Below, piece after piece: positions 33,541 to 43,388 of a stretch of DNA of 64,000 nucleotides. The DNA lies in NCBI GenBank assembly GCA_963966765.1, contig CAXAAR010000002.1:1-64000 (forward strand), written 5' to 3'. The stretch comes from Aequoribacter sp003520285 (GTDB lineage Bacteria; Pseudomonadota; Gammaproteobacteria; Pseudomonadales; Halieaceae). Under the pieces are notes generated by a model. That model had not been told where the DNA came from, made no database searches, and saw nothing but the letters and a program-made list of their open reading frames with translations. The translations under genes were made by a program, and so were the position numbers. How positions within the stretch are numbered: the stretch's first letter is position 1; each line of letters begins with the position of its first letter.

Positions 33541-34709
33541 TATGCAGCCCCTTTTGCAGCAGCAACCACTTGCTCGGCTGCATCGGTCAAGCTAGTGGCT
33601 GCTATAATATTGAGTCCTGAGTCGGCCAGCACTTGCTGCCCAAGCTCGGCGTTATTGCCCTCGAGTCTCACCACTACGGGCACTTTGACTCCAATTTCCT
33701 CTACTGCGCCAATCACGCCCTCTGCGATCAGATCGCAGCGCACAATGCCACCAAAAATGTTGATAAGTACGGCTTTTACATTGTCATCTGAAAGAATAAT
33801 CTTGAACGCTTCGGACACGCGCTCCTTGGTCGCGCCACCACCTACATCTAAGAAGTTGGCAGGGGCACCGCCGTGCAACTTGACAATATCCATGGTGCCC
33901 ATCGCAAGACCGGCGCCGTTAACCATACAACCGATATCGCCATCGAGCGCAACATAATTGAGTTCCCAGCGCGCCGCGTGTGCCTCTCGTTCATCCTCTT
34001 GACTCGGGTCATGCATTAAGGACAACGCCTTCTGACGGTACATTGCATTGCCATCAACCCCTAACTTCGCATCTAAGCAATGAAGATTACCCTCTTCAGT
34101 AATCACCAAGGGGTTGATCTCAATGAGGGCCAAATCCTTGTCCACAAATAACTTGGCGAGCCCCATGAAAATCTTAACGAACTGCTTCACTTGATCGCCT
34201 TCTAACCCCAGCTTGAACGCAAGATCTCGACCTTGGAAAGGCTGTGGTCCGACCAGCGGATCAATGATTGCGCGCAGAATTTTCTCGGGTGTTTCCTCGG
34301 CAACTTTCTCGATCTCAACACCACCCTCGGTTGAGGCCATGAATACGATACGCCGTGAGCTACGATCGACGACAGCACCCAAATAGAGCTCCTCGGCGAT
34401 ATCGGTGCAAGACTCCACCAAAATCTTCGAAACAGGTTGTCCGAGCTCGTCCGTTTGGTAAGTCACCAAACGTTGTCCAAGCCACTTTTTGGCGAATTCA
34501 GAGACTTCCTCAGTGGTTTTCACCAGCTTTACGCCACCGGCCTTACCACGACCGCCCGCATGGACCTGCGCTTTCACGACCCACATGTCGCCACCGATTT
34601 TTTCAGCAGCCGCAACTGCATCCTCTGGAGTATCAACGGCGTAACCGACCGAGACCGGCAAACCATATTCAGCAAACAGCTGCTTACCTTGGTATTCGTG
34701 AAGATTCAT
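33540..34709 (-). CDS. sucC: Succinyl-CoA synthetase beta subunit
   Basis: ATP-grasp subunit of 389 residues, the usual length. It begins MNLHEYQGKQLFAEYGLPV and contains VHAGGRGKAGGVKL (nucleotide binding), EINPLVITEEG and GIVRCDLIAEGVIGA. The ribosome site AGGA is six bases from the ATG. A good intrinsic terminator lies between lpd and this gene, so sucCD may be expressed partly from its own promoter or by read-through. Confidence 0.97.
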   Translation of the reverse strand: MNLHEYQGKQLFAEYGLPVSVGYAVDTPEDAVAAAEKIGGDMWVVKAQVHAGGRGKAGGVKLVKTTEEVSEFAKKWLGQRLVTYQTDELGQPVSKILVESCTDIAEELYLGAVVDRSSRRIVFMASTEGGVEIEKVAEETPEKILRAIIDPLVGPQPFQGRDLAFKLGLEGDQVKQFVKIFMGLAKLFVDKDLALIEINPLVITEEGNLHCLDAKLGVDGNAMYRQKALSLMHDPSQEDEREAHAARWELNYVALDGDIGCMVNGAGLAMGTMDIVKLHGGAPANFLDVGGGATKERVSEAFKIILSDDNVKAVLINIFGGIVRCDLIAEGVIGAVEEIGVKVPVVVRLEGNNAELGQQVLADSGLNIIAATSLTDAAEQVVAAAKGAA

Positions 34710-34734
34710 AATTCCTGAGTTCCTTAGGTTCTCT

Positions 34735-34756
34735 TAAAAAGCGGTGACAACACCGC
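34735..34756 (-). terminator. Intrinsic terminator between lpd and sucC
   Basis: On the minus strand GCGGTG (34751-34756) and CACCGC (34741-34746) form a stem with a 4-base loop, followed at once by five Ts (34736-34740). It lies about 55 bp after the lpd stop and 26 bp before the sucC start. Confidence 0.8.
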
Positions 34757-34811
34757 CTGCGATTTGATTAGCGTCCGCATTATCGTACATAGCGCTGGCG
34801 ATGTGTTGATG

Positions 34812-36248
34812 TTAACGTTTTTTGCGATTAGCAATATGGATTGCGTGGCCATCTACAGCCAAAGCAGCTTCATGTACCGCCTCGGATACCGTTGGGTGGG
34901 CGAATACGGTAAGCGCCAAATCCTCTGTACTCGATCCAAACTCCATGGCAATCACCACTTGCTGAACCAGATCCGCAGCACTAGGGCCAACGATATGGCA
35001 ACCCAAGACTCTGTCTGTGTCGGCACAAGCAATCATTTTTACTAAACCATCCGAGTCGCTTGTAGCGAGCGCACGCCCACTGGCAGCAAAAGGAAAGGTA
35101 CCCACTTTGTAATTGGCACCCTCCGCCTTGAGCTCTTGCTCAGTCTTGCCAACTGCTGCTATTTCAGGGTGGGTGTAGATAACGCTAGGAATGCAGTCGT
35201 AGTTGACCTGAACGGGCTTGCCTGCGATCCGCTCGACCACCATGACACCTTCCTCGGAGCCCTTGTGTGCCAGCATAGGGCCGCGCACGACGTCCCCAAC
35301 GGCGTAGACATTAGGAGCTTCGGTTTGACAGAACTCATCGACATAAATGAAGCCTCGTTCGTCCAGAGTCACACCTGAGTCAGAGCTCAATAACTCCTCT
35401 GAAACAGGTCGTCGTCCCACAGCCACAATGAGCTTATCGAAAATCTCCGTTTGCTCACCCTCCGCGGTTAAAAATGTGACTTCGACCTTGTTGCGCTTCA
35501 CCACGGTACCCGTCACACGCGCACCCATGCGAATATCAAGACCTTGTTTTCTAAAGAGCTTTTCGGACTCCTTGGCGATAGTAAGATCCATCATCGGTAA
35601 GAAGGCATCCATGGCCTCTAGAACAACCACCTCTGAGCCCAACCTTCCCCAGACACTACCAAGCTCGAGACCAATCACGCCAGCGCCAATAACGCCCAAA
35701 CGTTTAGGGACTTGATCGAACTCCAAGGCACCGGTTGAATCGACAATCACTTGACCGTCGACTGGTGCAGGTGGAATTGCAATAGGCGTAGATCCTGCAG
35801 CAATAATAACGTGATCCGCCTCAACCACCGTCACTTCACCGTCGGGCGCTGTCACTTCAACGCGATGATGAGATAACACCCGCGCGTTACCGATAATCGC
35901 AGTGACTCCATTGTGCTTAAACAACCCACCGATACCACCAGTTAGCTGATTCACGATCGCATTTTTTCGAGCCATCATAGCGGCGACATCGATCTTAGGC
36001 TTAGTCACTTGAATGCCATGTTGGCTAAACTCGTGACCCGCCATCGCAAACTTATGCGAACTGTCGAGCAAGGCCTTAGAAGGGATGCAACCAACATTGA
36101 GGCAGGTGCCTCCAAGTTTAACCCCACCCGAATCATCGACCCAGCGCTCTACGCAGGCAGTAGTAAACCCTAATTGAGCCGCTTTGATTGCAGCAACATA
36201 ACCAGCGGGCCCACTACCTATGACAACTATCTCGTACTTCTTAGACAT
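34812..36248 (-). CDS. lpd: Dihydrolipoyl dehydrogenase (E3)
   Basis: FAD-dependent reoxidation of dihydrolipoamide for 2-oxoglutarate dehydrogenase. In the 478 residues GSGPAGYVAAIKAAQLG binds FAD, the redox pair Cys49/Cys54 lies in GGTCLNVGCIPSK, GAGVIGLELGSVWGRLG binds NAD and the C-terminal HAHPT-like segment FAHPTVSEAVHEA carries the catalytic His. It lies 41 bp after sucB in the sdh-suc cluster. Confidence 0.96.
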   Translation of the reverse strand: MSKKYEIVVIGSGPAGYVAAIKAAQLGFTTACVERWVDDSGGVKLGGTCLNVGCIPSKALLDSSHKFAMAGHEFSQHGIQVTKPKIDVAAMMARKNAIVNQLTGGIGGLFKHNGVTAIIGNARVLSHHRVEVTAPDGEVTVVEADHVIIAAGSTPIAIPPAPVDGQVIVDSTGALEFDQVPKRLGVIGAGVIGLELGSVWGRLGSEVVVLEAMDAFLPMMDLTIAKESEKLFRKQGLDIRMGARVTGTVVKRNKVEVTFLTAEGEQTEIFDKLIVAVGRRPVSEELLSSDSGVTLDERGFIYVDEFCQTEAPNVYAVGDVVRGPMLAHKGSEEGVMVVERIAGKPVQVNYDCIPSVIYTHPEIAAVGKTEQELKAEGANYKVGTFPFAASGRALATSDSDGLVKMIACADTDRVLGCHIVGPSAADLVQQVVIAMEFGSSTEDLALTVFAHPTVSEAVHEAALAVDGHAIHIANRKKR

Positions 36249-36289
36249 AAAAACACCGTTAAATCAGTTTGTTAATGGCTTAACTTAAC

Positions 36290-37522
36290 CTATAACTGGA
36301 GAAGTATCCGCGCCGGATCCTCGATTAAATCTTTCACTGCAACCAAAAACTGTACCGCGGTTTTGCCGTCGATCAATCTATGATCATAAGACAGAGCAAG
36401 ATACATCATGGGCAATATCACCACTTGACCATCGACCGCCATCGGTCGATCTTGGATTTTATGCATACCTAAAATCCCAGTTTGTGGCGGATTAAGGATT
36501 GGCGTCGACATCAATGATCCGAACACACCACCGTTCGTGACGGTAAAAGTGCCTCCCGTCATGTCATCAATGGTCAATTTATTATCGCGAGCACGGATAC
36601 CAAGCTCTTTAATCTTTGCTTCGACGTCCGCAATGCTCATGAAATCTGCATCACGCAGCACAGGAACAACGAGACCATTCGAGGTCGAGACCGCTACTCC
36701 GATATCTTGGTATCCGTGATAAACAACGTCACTGCCGTCAATGGAGGCATTGACTTCTGGGAAACGTTTTAGTGCCTCGCAAGCTGCCTTGACAAAGAAC
36801 CCCATAAAACCTAAGCGGGTACCGTTATGCGTCTTCTCAAACTGATCCTTATACTTGCGACGAAGCTCCATTAAGGGAGCCATATTGACCTCGTTAAACG
36901 TGGTCAGCATGGCGGTTTGTTGAGTTGCTTCTAGCAGACGCTCAGCGATCTTAGTTCGCATTCTCGTCATCGGGACCCGCTTCTCGACTCGCTCACCACT
37001 CGGCCCCGCCCCGCCACTATTGCTTGGCGTGCTCGGCGCGCTTGCAGCTGTCGACTGCGTCGCCACGGTTGCAGTCGCTAGGTGAGCGACTACGTCTTCT
37101 TTAGTGATTCGACCGCCCTTGCCCGTCCCTTTAACGGCTGTCGCATCTAACTTGTGCTCTTCGAGCAAGGTGCGAGCTGCAGGGCCAATACCTTGGCCGG
37201 ACGCGGCAGGAGCTGCGCCCTTCGTCGCCTGACTCGTATCTGCACTCTCGACTTTACGCGACGTTCCACTGGCTTGAGTAATATCACCGGGCTCAATCAA
37301 TGCAAGTAACTGCTCACTGTTAACAACAGTTCCAGCCGCTGCTTTGATACTGGTCAAAACGCCATCGACCGGCGCTACAACTTCCATAACGACTTTATCG
37401 GTCTCAATTTCTACGATGAGCTCGTCGCGCGCCACAGTGTCACCCTCAGCTTTATGCCAAGTCGCCACCTCACCATCCGCCACCGACTCGGGAAACGCGG
37501 GTGCTTTTAGTTCTATCGTCAT
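36290..37522 (-). CDS. sucB: Dihydrolipoyl succinyltransferase (E2 of 2-oxoglutarate dehydrogenase)
   Basis: 410 residues in the usual order: lipoyl domain with Lys43 in EIETDKVVMEV, an Ala/Ser-rich linker, the E3-binding domain (GPAARTLLEEHKLDATAVKGTGKGGRITKEDV, about 112-143), a second linker and the catalytic domain ending with SYDHRLIDGKTAVQFL. A single lipoyl domain is normal for SucB. It lies 34 bp after sucA. Confidence 0.97.
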   Translation of the reverse strand: MTIELKAPAFPESVADGEVATWHKAEGDTVARDELIVEIETDKVVMEVVAPVDGVLTSIKAAAGTVVNSEQLLALIEPGDITQASGTSRKVESADTSQATKGAAPAASGQGIGPAARTLLEEHKLDATAVKGTGKGGRITKEDVVAHLATATVATQSTAASAPSTPSNSGGAGPSGERVEKRVPMTRMRTKIAERLLEATQQTAMLTTFNEVNMAPLMELRRKYKDQFEKTHNGTRLGFMGFFVKAACEALKRFPEVNASIDGSDVVYHGYQDIGVAVSTSNGLVVPVLRDADFMSIADVEAKIKELGIRARDNKLTIDDMTGGTFTVTNGGVFGSLMSTPILNPPQTGILGMHKIQDRPMAVDGQVVILPMMYLALSYDHRLIDGKTAVQFLVAVKDLIEDPARILLQL

Positions 37523-37556
37523 TCAAATATCCTTACATACACTATTAAGTGATCGA

Positions 37557-40403
37557 CTAAATAAATTCAGCAAGTGCTTCGTTGATTAAGGCTTCCTGCT
37601 GTCGCGTGTGCAATGCCATGTATCCTGCGGCGGGTGCCGCTGAGGGCTCGCGTCCCACGTAACGCACGTTCAGTCCATTACCCAACACATCGAGACTGCG
37701 TCGCATGTGGTGCTGAGAGGCATACCAGCAGCCTTGGTTCATAGGCTCTTCTTGACACCAAACTACGTCGTCCAGGTTCGGGTATTCCCGCAGGATCTCG
37801 ACCAGTTTAGATTCAGGGAACGGATACATTTGCTCAATCCGAACGATCGCAATGTTATCGATACCGCGACTTCTGCGCTCCGCCAACAATTCGTAATACA
37901 CTTTGCCAGCACACAGAATCACACGCTTCACCTCGGTTGTCGCAAGCGTATCGATTTCAGGAATCACCAGTTGAAACTCGCCAGAGGCGAGATCTTCAAG
38001 CGTTGATACCGCCTCTTTGTGGCGCAACAGACTTTTGGGCGACATCACCACGAGAGGCTTCCGCAATGGCCTAACCGCCTGACGCCGGATCAAATGATAA
38101 ATTTGTGCAGGCGTGCTCGGGATACAGACCTGTATGTTTTTTTCAGCACACAGTTGCATGAACCTCTCGAGTCGCGCAGAGCTGTGCTCGGGTCCTTGAC
38201 CCTCGTAACCGTGCGGTAACAACATGGTCAAGCCGCACAGGCGCGCCCACTTGTGTTCGCCACTGGTAATGAACTGATCGATAACCACTTGAGCGCCGTT
38301 GGCAAAATCACCAAACTGGGCCTCCCAAATCACTAACCCAGTCGGCGCCGTAGTGGCGTAGCCGTATTCGAAGGCGAGCACAGCTTCTTCTGACAGCAGG
38401 GAATCGTGGATGGTAAAGTCAGCCTGTTCGTCGCTAACATGCTGTAATGGCACATATCTTTCGCCGTCTTTCTGGCTATGCAACACGGCATGTCGATGCG
38501 AGAAAGTACCTCTACCGACATCCTGACCTGTGAGTCTCACGGGATATCCCGCGTCTAATAGCGTTGCGTAAGCCAGTATTTCTGCCGCGCCCCAATTAAT
38601 AGGTAAAGCGCCAGCAGCCATCTTACGTCGATCTTCTAGTATTTTTCCCACCTGCCTTTGGACTGAAAACCCGTCTGGGGCTTCATTGATTCTCGTACCG
38701 AGCGCTTGCAAGTAACTCAACTCGAGCGAAGTGTCACTGGCTAAATCCCACGGATGGTTCAAATACGGCGACCAATTTACAAACAACGAGGTATTGGGTT
38801 CGGTCACCAGAGCGGAAACTAATGGCTCGCCCCGTTCGAGGGAATCTCGGTAGGCAGCCACAAGCTCATCGTCTTGCTCTTTGGTGATGATGCCCTCTGC
38901 GATCAGCTGCTCCGCGTACAAATCCCGGGTGGTTCTTTGATTCTTAATTTTGGCGTACATCACCGGCTGAGTGACAGAGGGTTCATCTGCTTCGTTGTGA
39001 CCTCGACGACGGTAGCAGACCAGATCGATCACAACGTCTTTGCCAAACTGATGACGGTAGTCTACCGCCATCTGCGTAACAAACAGCACCGCTTCAGGGT
39101 CATCGCCATTCACGTGGAAAATCGGGGCCTGCACCATTTTGGCGACATCAGTACAGTACTCGGTGGATCGGGCATCTTCACGAGCACTGGTGGTAAACCC
39201 GACTTGATTATTGATGACTAAATGGATGGTGCCGCCAGTTGAATAAGCGCGGGTCTGAGACATTTGGAACGTCTCCATCACCACACCTTGCCCAGCAAAT
39301 GAGGCATCACCATGGATGACGATCGGAACGACCAATTCACCACTTGAATCTGACCAACGATCCTGCCGGGCTCGAACCGAGCCCTCTACCACCGGTGATA
39401 CGATCTCTAAGTGGGAGGGATTAAATGCGAGCGCCAGATGTAACTCACCCCCTGGGGTCATGATGTTAGACGAAAACCCCTGGTGGTATTTCACGTCACC
39501 CGAGGTCGAATAGGCAATTCTGCCCTCGAACTCTGCAAACAATTCTGAAGGCTTTTTGCCGAGAATGTTAATTAATACATTCAAACGGCCGCGGTGCGCC
39601 ATGCCAATAACGATCTCTTTGGCTCGATAGGCACCGAAGCGCTGTATCATCTCGGTCAGTGCGGGAATGAGTGACTCCCCGCCTTCTAAACCAAAGCGCT
39701 TGGTACCGGGATACTTGGATCCGAGCGACTTTTCGAGTCCTTCAGCCTTGGTCAACTCTCCGAGTAGCTGGCGACGGACAGCCGCACTGTAATCTGGCTT
39801 TGCGCGGACAGACTCCATTCGCTGCATGACCCAATGTCGCTCGTCGGTATCGACGATATGCATAAACTCGGCGCCAATCGTGCCGCAGTAGGTCGACTCA
39901 AGACAATCTACTATTTCTTCGAGAGTCGCACTGTCTCTGCTGATGTGCAGGCTACCTGTTTGGAAAGCGGTCACAAGATCGCCGGTCGACAATTGGTGAA
40001 ACTGCAGAGCAAGATCTGGTACTTGATCACGTTGAACGAGATTCAGCGGATCCAGTCGAGCACGCTGATGTCCACGTTGCCGATAGGCTGAGATAAGCTG
40101 CAATACGCGCACCTGCTTGCGCTCGAACTCGGTCGCTTGAGCATCACCTGCAACAGTAGCTTCGGTACGGACTCGCATTTTAGAGATGCGAGCAAATTGA
40201 TCGCGAATTGCAGAATGGGGTGTATCTAAGATTTCGACCTGTTCATTACCACTCTGTGCAAGCTGCTGAAAGTACTCTTGCCATTGTTTTGGAACCGCGT
40301 CAGGGTCGATAAGAAAGGCCTCATAGAGGTCTTCGACATAGGCGGCATTACCGCCCGCTATGTGGGAGCTGCGCCTAAAGTGCTCCATCGAGTGATCGTG
40401 CAT
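37557..40403 (-). CDS. sucA: 2-oxoglutarate dehydrogenase E1 component
   Basis: Thiamine-diphosphate-dependent decarboxylation of 2-oxoglutarate. The 948 residues are close to other SucA proteins. SSHIAGGNAAYVEDLYEAFLIDPDAVP near the N-terminus, GMAHRGRLNVLINILGKKP, HGDASFAGQGVVMET and RRGHNEADEPSVTQP (TPP site) and EAQFGDFANGAQVVIDQFI are diagnostic. The start at 40403 makes the N-terminus line up with Pseudomonas SucA; an in-frame codon at 40520 would add 39 residues read through an intercistronic hairpin. A TATACT (minus strand, 40452-40457) upstream could be part of an internal promoter, without a convincing -35. Confidence 0.96.
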   Translation of the reverse strand: MHDHSMEHFRRSSHIAGGNAAYVEDLYEAFLIDPDAVPKQWQEYFQQLAQSGNEQVEILDTPHSAIRDQFARISKMRVRTEATVAGDAQATEFERKQVRVLQLISAYRQRGHQRARLDPLNLVQRDQVPDLALQFHQLSTGDLVTAFQTGSLHISRDSATLEEIVDCLESTYCGTIGAEFMHIVDTDERHWVMQRMESVRAKPDYSAAVRRQLLGELTKAEGLEKSLGSKYPGTKRFGLEGGESLIPALTEMIQRFGAYRAKEIVIGMAHRGRLNVLINILGKKPSELFAEFEGRIAYSTSGDVKYHQGFSSNIMTPGGELHLALAFNPSHLEIVSPVVEGSVRARQDRWSDSSGELVVPIVIHGDASFAGQGVVMETFQMSQTRAYSTGGTIHLVINNQVGFTTSAREDARSTEYCTDVAKMVQAPIFHVNGDDPEAVLFVTQMAVDYRHQFGKDVVIDLVCYRRRGHNEADEPSVTQPVMYAKIKNQRTTRDLYAEQLIAEGIITKEQDDELVAAYRDSLERGEPLVSALVTEPNTSLFVNWSPYLNHPWDLASDTSLELSYLQALGTRINEAPDGFSVQRQVGKILEDRRKMAAGALPINWGAAEILAYATLLDAGYPVRLTGQDVGRGTFSHRHAVLHSQKDGERYVPLQHVSDEQADFTIHDSLLSEEAVLAFEYGYATTAPTGLVIWEAQFGDFANGAQVVIDQFITSGEHKWARLCGLTMLLPHGYEGQGPEHSSARLERFMQLCAEKNIQVCIPSTPAQIYHLIRRQAVRPLRKPLVVMSPKSLLRHKEAVSTLEDLASGEFQLVIPEIDTLATTEVKRVILCAGKVYYELLAERRSRGIDNIAIVRIEQMYPFPESKLVEILREYPNLDDVVWCQEEPMNQGCWYASQHHMRRSLDVLGNGLNVRYVGREPSAAPAAGYMALHTRQQEALINEALAEFI

Positions 40404-40502
40404 GTTGCCCGCCCGGGGAATCAAAAGTTTAAAACCAAAAAACGTGGCGAGAGTATAACAGCAAAGGTGCTTCGAGGGGAGATGGAAACTGGGAAAATAT
40501 GC

Positions 40503-40526
40503 GGGGGCGCAGACGTTCACGCCCCC
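40503..40526 (-). terminator. Hairpin between sdhB and sucA
   Basis: GGGGGCG (minus-strand left arm, 40520-40526) pairs with CGCCCCC (40503-40509) around a 10-base loop, 9 bp after the sdhB stop. A short T-rich stretch follows only after several bases. It may stabilise the sdh mRNA end or reduce read-through into sucA rather than stop it. Confidence 0.5.
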
Positions 40527-40535
40527 TGAAAGGAC

Positions 40536-41243
40536 TTACACCTCTCTGGACAGTAGCATATTTTTAATGTGGCCAATCGCCTTGGTAGGATTGAGACCTT
40601 TAGGGCAGACATTGACGCAGTTCTGGATACCGTGACAGCGGAACACGCTGAACGGGTCATCCAAGTTAGCGAGCCGCTCTTCCGTGGCCGTGTCTCTGCT
40701 GTCCGCCAAAAAGCGGTAAGACTGAAGCAGCCCCGCTGGACCGATAAACTTATCTGGGTTCCACCAAAACGAGGGGCAGCTGGTCGAGCAACAGGCGCAC
40801 AAAATGCACTCGTACAAGCCATCTAACTTGGCTCGATCTTCAGGCGACTGGAGACGCTCAATTCCAGGCGCTGGCGTATCGTTTAATAGATAGGGCTGAA
40901 CTTTCTCGTACTGCGCGTAAAACATGCTCATATCGATGATAAGATCTCGAATAACTGGCAACCCAGGCAATGGTCGCACGATCAACTTGCCTTTTTTGGC
41001 CACCTCGGACACTGGCGTAATGCACGCAAGTCCATTTTTACCGTTGATATTGACGCCATCTGAACCGCAAACACCCTCACGACAGGAGCGTCGATACGTC
41101 ACAGAAGTATCGTACTGAGCCTTAACAAGCTCTAATACGTCAAGCACCATCAGGTCTTTACCACCGGTGTCTACCTGAAAGTCTTGCATGAACGGCGCAC
41201 TGTCTGTCTCTGGGTTATATCGATAGATACTGACTTCTAACAT
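40536..41243 (-). CDS. sdhB: Succinate dehydrogenase iron-sulfur subunit
   Basis: 235 residues. The plant-type ferredoxin half binds [2Fe-2S] through CREGVCGSDGVNINGKNGLAC; the C-terminal half binds [4Fe-4S] and [3Fe-4S] through CILCACCSTSCPS and CHGIQNCVNVCPKGLNP. The length is normal. It lies 12 bp after sdhA. Confidence 0.97.
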   Translation of the reverse strand: MLEVSIYRYNPETDSAPFMQDFQVDTGGKDLMVLDVLELVKAQYDTSVTYRRSCREGVCGSDGVNINGKNGLACITPVSEVAKKGKLIVRPLPGLPVIRDLIIDMSMFYAQYEKVQPYLLNDTPAPGIERLQSPEDRAKLDGLYECILCACCSTSCPSFWWNPDKFIGPAGLLQSYRFLADSRDTATEERLANLDDPFSVFRCHGIQNCVNVCPKGLNPTKAIGHIKNMLLSREV

Positions 41244-41255
41244 CCCTACAGCCCT

Positions 41256-43025
41256 CTAATAAGTACGAATTTTAGGTTCAAATGTTGGCACGGTGCGCGG
41301 CTTAAAGTTAACGCCCCGCTTGCCCACCGACTTGGTATCTGCGTAGTACATCGAATGGCACAGCCAGTTCTCATCGTCTCGCTCTTGATAATCTTCCCGA
41401 GCATGCGCACCGCGACTTTCGGTTCTGACTTCGGCAGAAATGGCCGTCGCCTCTGCAACTTCGAACAGATTCTGAAGCTCGAGCGCTTCTATTCTCGCAG
41501 TGTTGAAGGCATTCGATTTATCTTCCAATGCCACTGCTTCAATGCGAGGGCGAAGTGCTTGCAGCATCTCAACGCCTTTCTGCATGTAATCACCACGACG
41601 GAATACACCGAAATAGTTTTGCATAATAGACTGCATCTCTTTTCTGAGATCTGCTGTTCGCTCGCCGCCTTTCGACGCGTTCAGACGGTTGAGACGCACC
41701 ATCGCGCGCTCAATATCGGAATCAGATGCATCCTGCATCTCAATACCGTCTCGCAGAGCCGATTCAATAAATAAGCCTGAGGCTCGCCCAAACACAACCA
41801 AATCGAGCAGTGAATTGCCGCCCAAACGATTCGCGCCGTGAACCGAGACGCAGGCAACCTCACCACACGCATACAAACCGGGGATAATTTGATCGTTGCC
41901 CTGCGCGTCCTGAGTGATAGCTTGACCGTGAACGTTGGTGGGTATGCCGCCCATCATGTAGTGACACGTGGGGACCACAGGGATTGGCTCTTTCACTGGA
42001 TCGACATGAGCAAAAGTTCGCGACAATTCGCAAATGCCAGGCAAACGACTTTCGAGCACGTCTTCACCTAAATGATCCAGCTTGAGGAAAACGTGATCGC
42101 CCTCAGGGCCACACCCTCTTCCCTCGAGCAATTCAAGGACCATCGATCGAGCGACCACGTCGCGCCCAGCAAGGTCTTTGGCGTTGGGCGCATAACGCTC
42201 CATGAAGCGCTCACCATCTTTATTGATTAAGTAGCCGCCTTCTCCGCGACAACCTTCGGTAACGAGGGTTCCAGCACCGTATATACCCGTGGGATGGAAC
42301 TGCCACATTTCCATATCTTGAACCGGCACATCTGCTCTTAAAGCCATACCAATCCCGTCACCCGTATTGATATGTGCATTCGTAGTTGACGCGTAGATTC
42401 GGCCAGCCCCGCCAGTCGCAAAGACTGTCGCTTTTGATTTAACGAATACTGTCTCTCCGGTCTCCATGCAAATGGCAATGACCCCAACCACAGCACCCGC
42501 TGCATTTTTAACCAGGTCGACCGCAAACCATTCATTGAAAAACACGGTCTTATTCTTCACATTGTTCTGGTACAGCGTATGAAGCAAGGCGTGTCCCGTA
42601 CGATCTGCTGCTGCGCAGGTACGAGCGGCCTGCCCGCCCTCGCCATAATTCTTTGACTGCCCACCGAAAGGTCGCTGATAAATGCGTCCCTCTTCAGTTC
42701 GTGAGAACGGCAAACCCATGTGCTCCAGTTCAAAAATGGCTTCCGGACCGACACTGCACATGTATTCAATCGCTTCTTGATCGCCAATGTAATCGGAACC
42801 TTTGACCGTGTCATACATGTGCCAGCGCCAGTCATCGTTGGGATCGTCACTCGCGATGGCACAAGTAATGCCACCTTGAGCTGAAACCGTGTGCGACCGA
42901 GTTGGAAAAACTTTTGAGATCACCGCTGTTTTATAGCCCGACTGCGCCAGCTGGAGTGCTGCCCGCATGCCTGCACCGCCGCCGCCGACAATCACGCCAT
43001 CGAATGAAATAGTTCTCATCGCCAT
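41256..43025 (-). CDS. sdhA: Succinate dehydrogenase flavoprotein subunit
   Basis: 589 residues. VGGGGAGMRAALQLAQSG binds FAD and His45 in PTRSHTVSAQGG is the covalent FAD site. QFHPTGIYGAGTLVTEGCRGEGGYL and the catalytic region RDVVARSM, HLGEDVLESRLPGI and CHYMMGGIPTNVHG are all present. It lies 3 bp after sdhD. Confidence 0.98.
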   Translation of the reverse strand: MAMRTISFDGVIVGGGGAGMRAALQLAQSGYKTAVISKVFPTRSHTVSAQGGITCAIASDDPNDDWRWHMYDTVKGSDYIGDQEAIEYMCSVGPEAIFELEHMGLPFSRTEEGRIYQRPFGGQSKNYGEGGQAARTCAAADRTGHALLHTLYQNNVKNKTVFFNEWFAVDLVKNAAGAVVGVIAICMETGETVFVKSKATVFATGGAGRIYASTTNAHINTGDGIGMALRADVPVQDMEMWQFHPTGIYGAGTLVTEGCRGEGGYLINKDGERFMERYAPNAKDLAGRDVVARSMVLELLEGRGCGPEGDHVFLKLDHLGEDVLESRLPGICELSRTFAHVDPVKEPIPVVPTCHYMMGGIPTNVHGQAITQDAQGNDQIIPGLYACGEVACVSVHGANRLGGNSLLDLVVFGRASGLFIESALRDGIEMQDASDSDIERAMVRLNRLNASKGGERTADLRKEMQSIMQNYFGVFRRGDYMQKGVEMLQALRPRIEAVALEDKSNAFNTARIEALELQNLFEVAEATAISAEVRTESRGAHAREDYQERDDENWLCHSMYYADTKSVGKRGVNFKPRTVPTFEPKIRTY

Positions 43026-43028
43026 GTT

Positions 43029-43388
43029 TTAACCCCAAATAATCTGGATGCCCCAGATCAAGTAAATGAAGAGAAGTGCGCCAATCAGCAACTGTAGTAG
43101 AAATCGCAACACATTGCCTTTCGGACCCATCAAGCGCTCGGTCACATAGTCAGAGAGCACGCCCCACATGCCAATCCAAGCGTGGAATACGACCGACAGG
43201 AGTGCTGCCAGACTGAAGATTCGCATCCAAGTTTGCGCGAACAAGGCGGTCCACGCCTCGAAAGTGGTGCCTTGCAGTAAAATAACAGCCACCGCCGCAA
43301 AGTAAGCTAAGAGAATCACGGAGCTGATGCGTTGCATCAAATAATCTGACAGGCCATTTCGACCCATATTGGTTACTGACCTCACCAT
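43029..43388 (-). CDS. sdhD: Succinate dehydrogenase membrane anchor subunit
   Basis: 119 residues, three membrane helices (about 21-40, 53-77, 94-115). The first segment contains LSDYLMQRISSVIL, with the R-x-S pattern of quinone-site anchor proteins, and SVVFHAWIGMWGVLSDYV carries the likely haem/quinone-side His and Asp-Tyr. It overlaps sdhC by 7 bp. Confidence 0.93.
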   Translation of the reverse strand: MVRSVTNMGRNGLSDYLMQRISSVILLAYFAAVAVILLQGTTFEAWTALFAQTWMRIFSLAALLSVVFHAWIGMWGVLSDYVTERLMGPKGNVLRFLLQLLIGALLFIYLIWGIQIIWG

